Positions 54,153 to 63,399 of a stretch of 64,000 nucleotides of DNA are shown here, one piece after another. The stretch comes from Glaciecola sp048820975 (GTDB lineage Bacteria; Pseudomonadota; Gammaproteobacteria; Enterobacterales; Alteromonadaceae). Location: contig NZ_JBMEUF010000001.1 in assembly GCF_048820975.1 (NCBI RefSeq), positions 1,240,001-1,304,000 on the forward strand, given 5' to 3'. The stretch's first letter is position 1. Each line of letters starts with the position of its first letter. Made by a program: the position numbers and the translations under genes. The notes below the pieces were generated by a model. It saw only the letters and a list, made by a program, of their open reading frames with translations. It did not search any database and was not told the origin of the DNA.

Positions 54153-54863
54153 TCACTTTACGTTCTTAAATAATAGTTTCATACGATAAAGAAGAGATAA
54201 AAATACATTGGTGACACCGTATTTGGATATTACCTGCTGATATTTTTCATAGCGTTTTTGCAAAGATACTTTCGAACTTACTCCATCAGGTTCTGTTTCT
54301 GAAATAACTTGATTTAAGTAAAGTCCCGAATTGGGGTTGCGCAGTATATGGTCAACAACATAACCATAATCACCATATACTTTAGAGCTTTTATCATAAT
54401 GGATATTTAGGCTTCTTCTAAAAAACATAGACTGATGACAAGCATGAATAACCCCTACTTTTAATTTGTCAAGACTTTGTGCGTAACTGACCTTGCCACT
54501 TTCGATTTTATCGCCATAGATAAGGTTAATTGAATCATCAATATCTTCTGCCATTAATATTGTTAAAATATCTTCATTGTAAAATGTATCACCAGAATTC
54601 ATAAAAACTAACCAATTATTTGAAGCAAGCGCTATTCCTTTATTCATAGCATCAAAAATACCCTTATCTTTTTCAGAAACCCATTTATCAATTGTGTGAG
54701 ATTTACGGTTAATAATTTCGAGACTATCATCTGTAGAACCGCCATCTACAATGATAGCTTCCACCGGAGATTTGGTTTTTGACCTGATTAAATCAATGTT
54801 ACAAATAGTTTTATTTAAACCAATCGCGTTGTTATAATTAACGGTGATGATACTAAAGGACAT
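54153..54863 (-). CDS. Glycosyltransferase family 2
   Basis: 236 aa, GT-A. FSIITVNYNNAIGLNKTI, AIIVDGGSTDDSLEII, SEKDKGIFDAMNKGIALASNNWLVFMNSGD (split over the Asp/metal site MNSGD) and HACHQSMFFRR are the WcaA-like family blocks. Its start is immediately at the stop of the upstream gene (1-bp overlap), so the two are coupled. Confidence 0.85.
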   Translation of the reverse strand: MSFSIITVNYNNAIGLNKTICNIDLIRSKTKSPVEAIIVDGGSTDDSLEIINRKSHTIDKWVSEKDKGIFDAMNKGIALASNNWLVFMNSGDTFYNEDILTILMAEDIDDSINLIYGDKIESGKVSYAQSLDKLKVGVIHACHQSMFFRRSLNIHYDKSSKVYGDYGYVVDHILRNPNSGLYLNQVISETEPDGVSSKVSLQKRYEKYQQVISKYGVTNVFLSLLYRMKLLFKNVK

Positions 54864-55687
54864 TACTTTTTCTCTGATTTTGTTGAAGGGCTTATTATCT
54901 TATTTCTTCTAATTGTTCTTAATAATTTTACACATTGATGTATGGTAGTAAATATAATTTTTGAGTACCACACATCTCTAGCTAGATATAAATTTAAAAA
55001 GGACATGCTCTTAAATAAATGCAAACCAACTAGATTATGACTGATAGGGACTAAGTTATGCTTAATAACTAAATTGGTTAATATAGATTGATCATAACGA
55101 TGACCTTTCGTCGCAAAACAAGAATTTTTATCGATATATTTATCACTTACGATGTTTTCATCGGTACAATAATTTAACCATTCAGATACTATCAATTTTG
55201 TTTTGTTACAAACTTTCCATGCAGAAATAACCGCTTCAACCTGTGCTATATTATAATACTCTTCAGAATTACATTCCATTAGGTTAAAGCACTGTTTATG
55301 AGTCCATTCTCTATTCGTTCCGTGCTCTGGTATCAAAACTCCAGGCATAACATTATACTTTTTTGCGTATGATATTATATTACTTGGCTTCATAAAATTT
55401 TTATATCGAAGCCCTTGTCCACAATCTTGATATATAACAATGTCGTCATTTTCGGCTAAATCCATAGCTTTTGATATAGCCCAAGGTTTCCATGCCCAAT
55501 AACCAGCCCCGATTTTAGCTGAAAAAATTGACAAATACTTATTGTAAATAGGAGCTTGTCGAAGGTCTTCATCAGTTAAAAAGATTATTTTGTCTGGCCT
55601 AATAAAGAATCGTACAAAAAATTTGTTCCAATAAATGTTACGTTTATAGGTGCCCGAGGCATATGAAACGAAGATAACTTTAGCCAT
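54863..55687 (-). CDS. Putative glycosyltransferase of an unclassified family
   Basis: 274 aa, no transmembrane helix. It begins VIFVSYASGTYKRN. GAGYWAWKPWAISKAM (about 60-75), DDIVIYQDCGQGLRYKNF (81-98) and GHRYDQSILTNLV (about 209-221) are blocks I have met in hypothetical proteins of O-antigen clusters. An Asp-containing strand followed by a late His/Asp pair fits a GT-A enzyme. Position between the flippase and a GT2 gene supports a role in repeat assembly. No named family comes to mind. Confidence 0.6.
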   Translation of the reverse strand: MAKVIFVSYASGTYKRNIYWNKFFVRFFIRPDKIIFLTDEDLRQAPIYNKYLSIFSAKIGAGYWAWKPWAISKAMDLAENDDIVIYQDCGQGLRYKNFMKPSNIISYAKKYNVMPGVLIPEHGTNREWTHKQCFNLMECNSEEYYNIAQVEAVISAWKVCNKTKLIVSEWLNYCTDENIVSDKYIDKNSCFATKGHRYDQSILTNLVIKHNLVPISHNLVGLHLFKSMSFLNLYLARDVWYSKIIFTTIHQCVKLLRTIRRNKIISPSTKSEKK

Positions 55688-55692
55688 TGTAA

Positions 55693-56958
55693 TTACTTAT
55701 AAGCCCTTTGGAATAAAAAAACAAAGACCACCACTCTAAGACTTGTCATAACAGCCAGAACAGCACTTAAATCGATTCGAAATGAAAATATAAAGCCAAT
55801 TAAAATAAAAGTTAAAAATAACAATGCCTCAGCCATCAACATTCTTCCCATATAACTAAAGGCTCCAAGTCCCATTAATATAATAACCGGCGCTTGTACA
55901 ATGGATATAACCAAGAAGTAGGAACCGGCAAGTACGATCTCTTGTTGTGAAAATATAACCGCTTTCCCAAGCCAAAGCTCAAATATTGCCAAGCCAAAGT
56001 TAATCATAATAACAAAGTTGGTTAAGCCATATATTAAGAAACCAAGTCCGAGCCATACTTTAACCTTTTTTAACCAAAGCAGATCATTTTTTGCTTTAGC
56101 TTCTGTAATTAATGGCCATAAAGGTAATTGAATAGCAGCAAAAAATGTACCTGATATAAGTAAGTAACGAAAAATAATTTCCATTTTAGCAGCTGCAAGT
56201 GTGTCATTAGCCCCTAGGTAAATTATCGCAAATGACTTTATAATAACAACAGAAAGTTGGATCATAAGGTTGGCTAACATGAAGTGATATATTTTTCTAA
56301 ACAGCAATTTGTTAGTTTTAAAAGGTAAGTAAAAGCCTTTCACAAAAAACCTTTTGTCCAATGTCAAAAAATTTATAATTTTCGATATTAAAAGAGGCAA
56401 GTACAATATGGTAACAGCAAGTGGCAGTAAAATTTGTTCAGCTAAAGGGATTTGATAAGTAAAATAAATAGAGATAATAATCGTGATATTTGCACACATC
56501 ATAAATAGATTATTTATATGCTGTTGCATAGACCCTTGCCTAATAGAATCAGCAACCGTAAAGTTAATCGTTAGAACAGATATAACAAATAAGATAAGTG
56601 TTGGGATAGCCAATTCTTGGTTATCTTTATATAGAAATTGTCCAATAATTAAAAAAATTGCTGTTAGCACTAAGCTACCGAAAGCGAGTAGAGTTCGACT
56701 TCCAGCAATAACACTTTGTTGCTCTAAAAGCCCTTTATTCTCAGAAATAACTTTTGTAACAAACGGACTAATCCCCCCAGATAAAATATTAATCCAGCCT
56801 ATCATTGACATTAATATCGCCAAAAGGCCAAAATTATGCGTGCCAATCATAGAAATCAACAAAGGTATTGATAGTAACTGATAAATAAAACTGACTAACT
56901 TAGACAATAATGAAGAAGAGAATGCTTTGTAAAGGACTGCTGTTCTATTGATACTCAC
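55693..56958 (-). CDS. wzx: Wzx-type polysaccharide flippase
   Basis: 421 aa, about twelve transmembrane helices, MOP exporter superfamily. The N-terminal stretch SSLLSKLVSFIYQLLSIPLLI and the following HNFGLLAILMSMIGWINIL are the usual opening of O-antigen flippases. It carries the undecaprenyl-linked repeat across the inner membrane. Followed 5 bp later by the putative glycosyltransferase gene. Confidence 0.85.
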   Translation of the reverse strand: MSINRTAVLYKAFSSSLLSKLVSFIYQLLSIPLLISMIGTHNFGLLAILMSMIGWINILSGGISPFVTKVISENKGLLEQQSVIAGSRTLLAFGSLVLTAIFLIIGQFLYKDNQELAIPTLILFVISVLTINFTVADSIRQGSMQQHINNLFMMCANITIIISIYFTYQIPLAEQILLPLAVTILYLPLLISKIINFLTLDKRFFVKGFYLPFKTNKLLFRKIYHFMLANLMIQLSVVIIKSFAIIYLGANDTLAAAKMEIIFRYLLISGTFFAAIQLPLWPLITEAKAKNDLLWLKKVKVWLGLGFLIYGLTNFVIMINFGLAIFELWLGKAVIFSQQEIVLAGSYFLVISIVQAPVIILMGLGAFSYMGRMLMAEALLFLTFILIGFIFSFRIDLSAVLAVMTSLRVVVFVFLFQRAYK

Positions 56959-56982
56959 GTAATATTTTCTAAATAGTAAACG

Positions 56983-57915
56983 TTATAACAGTTCATTTTT
57001 AATAGCATCAGTTATTTTAGCTCTTCCAAGAATACTTTGAAGGTGTTCTAAATCGTTATCAACACTACTAAAAAAATCATAAAATAACCTCTTAAAATGA
57101 TCACACGAGTTAATAGAAATTTCTTCCCTAGTCCCATTATTTTTTGTAATTGTGACGACTGTGTGTAATGTGGGTGGCTTAGAAAACGCTCTTTCTACAA
57201 TCACTTGTTTATCTTCAAACTCAAGGACTATTTCATTTCTATATGGTCGCCCAATGCCCCATTCTGCAACAGCATATAGTTCTTTATAATTAAAAATAGC
57301 TACACCATTTAGATCAACTGAATAATTTGACTGTTCTGTAAGTATTGATTTCACGATGTTAGGCGTACCAAGTAATGAAACAATCATCGATATTGGATAA
57401 AAACCAACATCAAGTAATGCCCCTCCCCCTAGGCTTTTTGAATATCTGATATTATCCGATGATAGATGAGGAATTTGAAAATTAGTATGTATTTTGACTA
57501 ATCCCTCATTGCATTCGTTCTTTAAGTAGTTTTTAAGCCATATAAATTGATCATGATATTGATACATGACTACTTCTTGAAGTTTTACTCTTAGTTTTTT
57601 TGCAAGATTAACTAGTTCCTCACTATCTTCAAAACTAGTTGCAAGAGACTTTTCACAAAGTACATTCTTACCTGCTGTTAATGCTTCTTTTACATACTTA
57701 TAATGGCTACTAATAGGAGTCGCAATATATATAGAAGTAATATCTTTATCTTTTAAGACTTTAGAAAAATCTGTTATAAAAAAGAAATTAGTTTGATGCT
57801 TATATTTATCTAATTCTCTTACAACAACATATTTCACCATAACGTCTTGAAGTTTTTCTAATGCAGGTAAAATATTACGTTGTACATGATCTCCAAAACC
57901 AATAATTGCTAACAT
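56983..57915 (-). CDS. Gfo/Idh/MocA family sugar oxidoreductase (3-ketoreductase candidate)
   Basis: 310 aa from ATG 57915; the frame is open 13 codons further upstream inside the dehydratase gene. The Rossmann start is LAIIGFGDHVQRNILPAL. IYIATPISSHYKYVKEALTAGKNVLCEKSLATS contains the EKxxA Lys of the family (the CEKSLA block). GGGALLDVGFYPISMI follows. In antibiotic deoxysugar pathways, a family member (TylC1/SpnN type) reduces C-3 after the 2,3-dehydratase. The gene directly follows the 2,3-dehydratase gene here, so I infer that role. Confidence 0.75.
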   Translation of the reverse strand: MLAIIGFGDHVQRNILPALEKLQDVMVKYVVVRELDKYKHQTNFFFITDFSKVLKDKDITSIYIATPISSHYKYVKEALTAGKNVLCEKSLATSFEDSEELVNLAKKLRVKLQEVVMYQYHDQFIWLKNYLKNECNEGLVKIHTNFQIPHLSSDNIRYSKSLGGGALLDVGFYPISMIVSLLGTPNIVKSILTEQSNYSVDLNGVAIFNYKELYAVAEWGIGRPYRNEIVLEFEDKQVIVERAFSKPPTLHTVVTITKNNGTREEISINSCDHFKRLFYDFFSSVDNDLEHLQSILGRAKITDAIKNELL

Positions 57916-57916
57916 T

Positions 57917-58693
57917 TTATATCCCTGCCAGTATGCCACGAATGTGGGGGGCAACTATTGCATCTTGTGTAGCTATAAGCTTAATTAATTGATATAGCGT
58001 TACCCATCGATATCGCTCACTTACAACACTAAGATGAACACTTTCAGGAAGTTCGACTATCATAGAGCGATTGCGTTTATTGTATAAACGCCCGCCATCT
58101 TCTGACATCCATTCATCAAATAATATGTTAGCACCCATTTTATCTGTATCAAGAAAATATTCAGCATAGGGTGTTTTGTTCCCTTTATGAGCTCGCTTTA
58201 AGTTACTAAAAGTCGCTTGAACGGTTGTGCTGATTTGTACTAAATTATAATTGCCCGGTTCAGCTTTCGCTTCCACAAGATAATGTGGAATACCATTAAT
58301 TCTTTGACGAAGCAGCCCCAATATACCGCCATCATAGCCAACTTGTGTTAGTACGGGTTGATCCCAACCGCCAGTAACTTCCCGTGTGTCACTATTAGAC
58401 ACTCTTAAGCCGTCTACTCTGAAAAACTCCCCTGAAGAGTGAACATAAGACCCCGTTGTTTCGTCAAAGTCCCATTCTCTGCATTCCTTCAATGGTATAA
58501 GGTCTATTTTCATTTTACATTTTGAACATTGTTCTTTATACCAAGAAAGAATAGATTCAAATTCATGGTTTTCATCATGAGAAATCATACGCTCGAACTT
58601 AAACTCTAATGAAATATTACTTTCCTCGCCCCCGAGCGTTTTATAACATTCAGCAAAGGTTCTTAAGCAAGTTTGATAGCTATTATTTTTCAT
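57917..58693 (-). CDS. Half-length NDP-hexose 2,3-dehydratase
   Basis: 258 aa. Family signatures: HSSGEFFRVDGLRV (85-98), REVTGGWDQPVL (104-115), GILGLLRQRINGIPHYLVEAKAEPGN (in parts, 123-148) and STTVQATFSN (155-164). A C-terminal WVTLYQLIKLIATQDAIVAP block matches the repeat end. Known members such as EvaA, TylX3 and SpnO remove the 2-OH of dTDP-4-keto-6-deoxyglucose and are about 460-490 aa, built of two copies of this unit. Here one copy stands alone. It overlaps the FdtA-like gene by 11 bp and abuts the reductase. Confidence 0.85.
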   Translation of the reverse strand: MKNNSYQTCLRTFAECYKTLGGEESNISLEFKFERMISHDENHEFESILSWYKEQCSKCKMKIDLIPLKECREWDFDETTGSYVHSSGEFFRVDGLRVSNSDTREVTGGWDQPVLTQVGYDGGILGLLRQRINGIPHYLVEAKAEPGNYNLVQISTTVQATFSNLKRAHKGNKTPYAEYFLDTDKMGANILFDEWMSEDGGRLYNKRNRSMIVELPESVHLSVVSERYRWVTLYQLIKLIATQDAIVAPHIRGILAGI

Positions 58694-59105
58694 TTTTGTT
58701 CTCTTTAACTTTAACTAAAAACTCATCGTAATCTCTAATAACTCTATCATCTTGATAAATACGATCACATAGTACGAACATTACAGCATCACTTGTAAAG
58801 TTACTCATTGTCCTCCAAACTAAGCCATCGACAAAAAGACCTTTCCCGTTGTTTGACATACTATAAGTTTCCTGTACTTTACCGTTATCGAGAATGATAT
58901 CAAAGCTCCCTGCAACACACAGTATGAATTGATTCAGCTGTTCATGGGCGTGGTCACCTCGTTGTTCATCTTTGCCAATATTAGAAAGATAAAATATTCG
59001 CTCTACTTTAAAGTTAAAATGCTTGCCAAATTCAGCTACTGATAGGTTCCCTCGATCATCTTGAATATGATCAATTACCGTAATATTCCAACCATTATTA
59101 ATCAT
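58683..59105 (-). CDS. FdtA/QdtA-type sugar 3,4-ketoisomerase (cupin)
   Basis: 140 aa cupin. RGDHAHEQLNQFILCVAGSFDIILDNG (49-75, in parts) holds the catalytic His pair of FdtA. VWRTMSNFTSDAVMFVLCDRIYQDDRVIRDYDEFL is the family's C-terminal block. FdtA/QdtA turn dTDP-4-keto-6-deoxyglucose into the 3-keto isomer, normally for a following aminotransferase. No aminotransferase is in the window, so its product must go elsewhere. It overlaps rfbA by 8 bp and the dehydratase by 11 bp. Confidence 0.85.
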   Translation of the reverse strand: MINNGWNITVIDHIQDDRGNLSVAEFGKHFNFKVERIFYLSNIGKDEQRGDHAHEQLNQFILCVAGSFDIILDNGKVQETYSMSNNGKGLFVDGLVWRTMSNFTSDAVMFVLCDRIYQDDRVIRDYDEFLVKVKENKNEK

Positions 59106-59967
59106 TACTGACTAACTCCAACAAATATTGGCCATAATTATTCTTTAGCATCGGCTGTGCTAGTTTAAGAATTTGATCTTTGGTTAACCATTGTTTTGAA
59201 TATGCGATTTCTTCTAAACAAGCAACTTTTAATCCTTGCCTATGCTCAATAGTTTGAACAAAATGGCTTGCTTCTAATAAACTATCGTGAGTACCTGTAT
59301 CTAACCATGCAAAGCCACGGCCTAATAGCTCTACATTTAATTTGCCCCGACGTAAATATTCATTATTGATACATGTAATCTCTAACTCACCTCTATCCGA
59401 TGGCTTAATTTCCTTAGCTATCTTCACAACATCGCTGTCATAAAAATATAAACCTGTTACAGCAAAATTGGATTTAGGGGATTTTGGCTTTTCTTCTATT
59501 GAAAGTACGCGCATTTCATCGTCAAATTCAACCACACCAAAACGCTGGGGATCTTTAACTTGATATCCAAAAACCGTAGCCCCAGCAATACCCTTTGTAA
59601 CTTTTTGGAGTTGAAGAGAAAAACCTTGACCATAGAAGACATTATCTCCTAGAACTAAACATACAGAATCATTGCCTATAAATTCTTCACCAATGATAAA
59701 AGCTTGAGCTAATCCATCAGGATTAGCTTGGATTTTGTATGAAATATTAATTCCAAATTGAGAACCATCAGATAACAAACGTTGGTAGCTTCCTATGTCT
59801 TCAGGTGATGTTATAATTAAAATATCTCGTATACCTGCGAGCATCAACACTGAAATAGGATAAAAAATCATTGGTTTATCATAAATGGGGAGTAATTGTT
59901 TTGATACACCTTGAGTAATTGGATAAAGGCGTGTTCCTGAACCGCCAGCTAAAACTATTCCTTTCAT
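59098..59967 (-). CDS. rfbA: Glucose-1-phosphate thymidylyltransferase
   Basis: Makes dTDP-glucose. 289 aa. KGIVLAGGSGTRLYPITQGVSKQLLPIYDKPMIFYP is the complete nucleotidyltransferase opening. LVLGDNVFYGQGF carries the metal Asp, and VEFDDEMRVLSIEEKPKSPKSNFAVTGLYFYD and RGFAWLDTGTHDSLLEA follow. 3 bp from rfbB. Confidence 0.96.
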   Translation of the reverse strand: MKGIVLAGGSGTRLYPITQGVSKQLLPIYDKPMIFYPISVLMLAGIRDILIITSPEDIGSYQRLLSDGSQFGINISYKIQANPDGLAQAFIIGEEFIGNDSVCLVLGDNVFYGQGFSLQLQKVTKGIAGATVFGYQVKDPQRFGVVEFDDEMRVLSIEEKPKSPKSNFAVTGLYFYDSDVVKIAKEIKPSDRGELEITCINNEYLRRGKLNVELLGRGFAWLDTGTHDSLLEASHFVQTIEHRQGLKVACLEEIAYSKQWLTKDQILKLAQPMLKNNYGQYLLELVSND

Positions 59968-59970
59968 ATT

Positions 59971-61017
59971 TTATGCTCCTAAACGCTCTCGTTTATACGA
60001 ACCATCTTGTACATGTTGCCACCACGTCTTATTTTTCAAATACCATTCAACGGTTTTTCTTAGACCTGTTTCGAATGTTTCTTCTGGTTTCCAATCAAGC
60101 TCTCGTTCAATCTTACTTGCATCTATTGCGTAACGAACATCGTGACCGGGTCTATCTGAAACAAAAACAATTTGATTACGATAGTCGTTTTTTTGTGGCA
60201 CTAATTCATTTAATAATTGGCAGATGGTTTCAACCACTTCGATATTTTGTTTTTCATTGTGCCCCCCAATGTTGTAGGTTTCACCAATGTTACCTTTGGT
60301 AAGAACTCTATATAGAGCACGAGCATGATCTTCAACATATAGCCAGTCACGAATTTGGTCTCCTTCACCATATATTGGTAAAGGTTTACCTTGTAATGCA
60401 TTTAAAATAACTAATGGAATTAGTTTTTCAGGAAAATGGTAAGGACCGTAGTTATTAGAGCAATTAGTAATGATTGTAGGTAAACCGTATGTACGTAACC
60501 ACGCTCTCACTAGATGATCGCTTGACGCCTTAGATGCTGAGTATGGGCTACTCGGTTCATATGATGTGGTTTCGTTGAATAAGTCGGTCGTGCCTTCTAA
60601 ATCCCCATATACTTCATCAGTTGATATATGATGGAATCGAAAAACTGATTTCTGTTTGTGATCTAATTTCAACCAATATTGCCGAGCAGCCTCTAATAAA
60701 GTGTAGGTACCTACTATATTAGTTTCGATGAATGAAGCCGGTCCATCTATTGAACGGTCTACATGAGATTCTGCAGCAAGATGCATAACAGCATCGGGCT
60801 TGTGATCGTCAAAAACACGATCTAATTCAATGCGGTCACAGATATCGACTTGCTCAAAACTATATTGCGCTGAATCACTAACTTCTGATAATGATTCTAA
60901 GTTTCCTGCATATGTCAGTATATCTAGATTAACAACTGAATCTTGGGTGTTTTTTATGATATGGCGAACAACCGCTGAACCAATAAATCCCGCACCGCCC
61001 GTGACTAAAATTTTCAC
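59971..61017 (-). CDS. rfbB: dTDP-glucose 4,6-dehydratase
   Basis: Converts dTDP-glucose to dTDP-4-keto-6-deoxyglucose. 348 aa. KILVTGGAGFIGSAVVRHII binds NAD. HISTDEVYGDLEG supplies the Thr-Asp-Glu triad, and YSASKASSDHLVRAW has Tyr-x3-Lys. NNYGPYHFPEKLIPLVILNAL and GDQIRDWLYVEDHARALY are typical. rmlC and rmlD do not follow; the product seems to feed the FdtA-like, 2,3-dehydratase and Gfo/Idh/MocA genes instead. Confidence 0.96.
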   Translation of the reverse strand: MKILVTGGAGFIGSAVVRHIIKNTQDSVVNLDILTYAGNLESLSEVSDSAQYSFEQVDICDRIELDRVFDDHKPDAVMHLAAESHVDRSIDGPASFIETNIVGTYTLLEAARQYWLKLDHKQKSVFRFHHISTDEVYGDLEGTTDLFNETTSYEPSSPYSASKASSDHLVRAWLRTYGLPTIITNCSNNYGPYHFPEKLIPLVILNALQGKPLPIYGEGDQIRDWLYVEDHARALYRVLTKGNIGETYNIGGHNEKQNIEVVETICQLLNELVPQKNDYRNQIVFVSDRPGHDVRYAIDASKIERELDWKPEETFETGLRKTVEWYLKNKTWWQHVQDGSYKRERLGA

Positions 61018-61023
61018 TTATTT

Positions 61024-61995
61024 CTAACCTCTAAACTTATCTTGATTGTTCAAAAACCACTCATAAGCTTTGGTGAGACCATCTTCTAACGATGTTGTAT
61101 ATTCCCAGCCTAATAATTTAAGTCTATCTACATTCATCAATTTACGAGGTGCACCGTCAGGCTTAGTACAATCAAATTTAACTTCGCCTTCGAAACCTAC
61201 AACCTTAGCAACCGTTTCAACCAATTTTTTGATCGTACAATCTACGCCAGTGCCGACGTTTATATGGCTTAACATAGGTTCGGTATTTTTATCATAGCTA
61301 GACTTAGCTAGATTCATTACATGAATTGAAGCATCAGCCATATCATCAACATATAGAAACTCCCGCATTGGTTTACCGCTACCCCACGCAATGACTTCTT
61401 GATCACCATTTAATTTTGCTTCATGAAACCGGCGTAATAACGCAGGAATAACATGGCTATTTTCTGGGTGAAAATTATCATGTGCACCGTAAAGGTTTGT
61501 AGGCATTACGCTGCGGTAATCTCGACCATATTGGCGGTTATAGCTTTCACACAGTTTGATTCCTGCTATTTTAGCTACTGCATAAGGTTCATTAGTTTCT
61601 TCTAAGGTACCGGTTAGCAATGCAGTTTCCTGCATTGGTTGCTCTGCTAGTTTAGGATATATACACGAAGAACCTAAAAACAATAACTGCTGAATATTAG
61701 ATAAGTGTGCGCTGTGAATAATATTGCACTGGATCATTAGGTTTTCATAGATAAAATCAGCAGGGTAAGTACTATTAGCAACTATTCCCCCCACTTTAGC
61801 TGCAGCTAAATACACTTGTTCTATTTTTTCTGTTTGAAAAAACTCAAGTACTACTTGTTGGTTAGTTAAATCTAATTCAGTTCGCGAGCGGGTAACAATA
61901 TTAGTATGACCGCTTGCTTCAAGTTGACGAACAATAGCTGAGCCAACCATACCGCGGTGTCCCGCAACAAATATTTTTGTATTTAACGCTACCAT
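61024..61995 (-). CDS. fcl: GDP-L-fucose synthase
   Basis: Epimerises and reduces GDP-4-keto-6-deoxymannose to GDP-L-fucose. 323 aa from ATG 61995; seven more codons upstream overlap gmd. IFVAGHRGMVGSAIVRQL, LFLGSSCIYPKLAEQP and the catalytic PYAVAKIAGIKLCESYNRQYG (Tyr-x3-Lys) are standard, as is PTNLYGAHDNFHPENSHVIPAL. 4 bp after gmd. Confidence 0.95.
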   Translation of the reverse strand: MVALNTKIFVAGHRGMVGSAIVRQLEASGHTNIVTRSRTELDLTNQQVVLEFFQTEKIEQVYLAAAKVGGIVANSTYPADFIYENLMIQCNIIHSAHLSNIQQLLFLGSSCIYPKLAEQPMQETALLTGTLEETNEPYAVAKIAGIKLCESYNRQYGRDYRSVMPTNLYGAHDNFHPENSHVIPALLRRFHEAKLNGDQEVIAWGSGKPMREFLYVDDMADASIHVMNLAKSSYDKNTEPMLSHINVGTGVDCTIKKLVETVAKVVGFEGEVKFDCTKPDGAPRKLMNVDRLKLLGWEYTTSLEDGLTKAYEWFLNNQDKFRG

Positions 61996-61999
61996 ACTG

Positions 62000-63133
62000 T
62001 TAACCCTGATTTTCAATTGAAATAGCTACGTTATGACCGTGTGCTTTTAGCAGTGCATGTTGTTTTGCTTTACTCAAATCATTCTGAACCATCTCAGCAC
62101 ACATTTGTTCAACGGTGATTTTTGGTACCCAACCTAATTTTTCTTTTGCTTTTGAAGGGTCACCGAGTAAGGTTTCAACTTCCGCTGGACGGAAATAACG
62201 CGGGTCAACACGCACAATGACATCACCAACATTTAATGCTTGTGCATTATTACCTGTGATAGCCTTAACTGTCGCTATTTCGTCAATACCTTCACCAGAG
62301 AATTCTAATTCAACACCTACTTCTTTCGCTGATAATGATACAAATTCACGTACAGATATTTGTTTACCTGTTGCGATAACAAAATCATCTGCCGTTTCCT
62401 GCTGTAGCATCATCCACTGCATACGTACATAATCTTTAGCATGTCCCCAATCACGAAGTGCGTCCATATTTCCTAAGAATAAACATTTTTCTAAACCTTG
62501 AGAAATATTGGTAATAGCACGGGTGATTTTACGTGTAACAAATGTTTCACCACGACGAGGAGACTCATGGTTGAATAAAATTCCGTTACAAGCATACATA
62601 CCGTAAGATTCACGGTAGTTAACAACTATCCAGTACGCATACATTTTTGCTACAGCGTAAGGCGAGCGTGGATGGAATGGAGTCGTTTCTTTTTGGGGGA
62701 TTTCTTGCACTTCACCGTATAGTTCAGATGTAGAAGCTTGGTAAAATCTTGTTTTCTTTTCTAACCCTAAAAAGCGAATCGCTTCTAATAAACGTAATGT
62801 CCCCATTGCATCTACATCCGCAGTATATTCAGGGCATTCAAAAGACACGGCAACGTGCGATTGTGCACCTAGGTTGTAAACTTCATCTGGTTGTACATCT
62901 TTTATGATACGCGTTAGGTTAGATGAATCGGTTAGATCTCCGTAATGCAAAAAGAACTTCTGGTTTTTTTCATGATTATCTTGATAAATATGATCAACAC
63001 GTTCGGTATTTAGCGATGAAGCCCTGCGTTTTATACCATGAACTTCGTAACCTTTTTCTAGCAACAATTCTGCAAGGTAAGAGCCGTCTTGACCCGTAAC
63101 ACCTGTGATTAATGCAACTTTATTTTTTTTCAT
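62000..63133 (-). CDS. gmd: GDP-mannose 4,6-dehydratase
   Basis: First step from GDP-mannose to GDP-L-fucose. 377 aa. ALITGVTGQDGSYLAELLLEKGYEVHGIKRRASSLNT, the STSELYGEVQEIPQKETTPF block and PYAVAKMYAYWIVVNYRESYG are nearly identical to E. coli Gmd. FNHESPRRGETFVTRKITRA and FRPAEVETLLGDPSKAK close it. RBS AAAGGAAG. It follows a 266-bp gap after gmm, where a promoter for the gmd-fcl-rfb run is likely but not identified. Confidence 0.96.
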   Translation of the reverse strand: MKKNKVALITGVTGQDGSYLAELLLEKGYEVHGIKRRASSLNTERVDHIYQDNHEKNQKFFLHYGDLTDSSNLTRIIKDVQPDEVYNLGAQSHVAVSFECPEYTADVDAMGTLRLLEAIRFLGLEKKTRFYQASTSELYGEVQEIPQKETTPFHPRSPYAVAKMYAYWIVVNYRESYGMYACNGILFNHESPRRGETFVTRKITRAITNISQGLEKCLFLGNMDALRDWGHAKDYVRMQWMMLQQETADDFVIATGKQISVREFVSLSAKEVGVELEFSGEGIDEIATVKAITGNNAQALNVGDVIVRVDPRYFRPAEVETLLGDPSKAKEKLGWVPKITVEQMCAEMVQNDLSKAKQHALLKAHGHNVAISIENQG

Positions 63134-63399
63134 TTTTTGCTTCCTTTACTCGAATCTTAGGGGCCGTGCCTATTGTCAACAGTACTTAAGTTGAACTTTA
63201 CATAGTCCCAATTTACAATTGGTGTAGATATTATCTGTGCTGCTTAGCCTCTAAGTAAGTATTTGTCTCAGCATTGTAAATCAATTCAGGGGCATTACCT
63301 TATGTCTACAAATTAAAGAACCTTATCAACTACAAATTTGTTTCTTAAAGTATAGTCATTAACAATACTTTTTATTCCAACCCTTTCAAAAATTATTAA

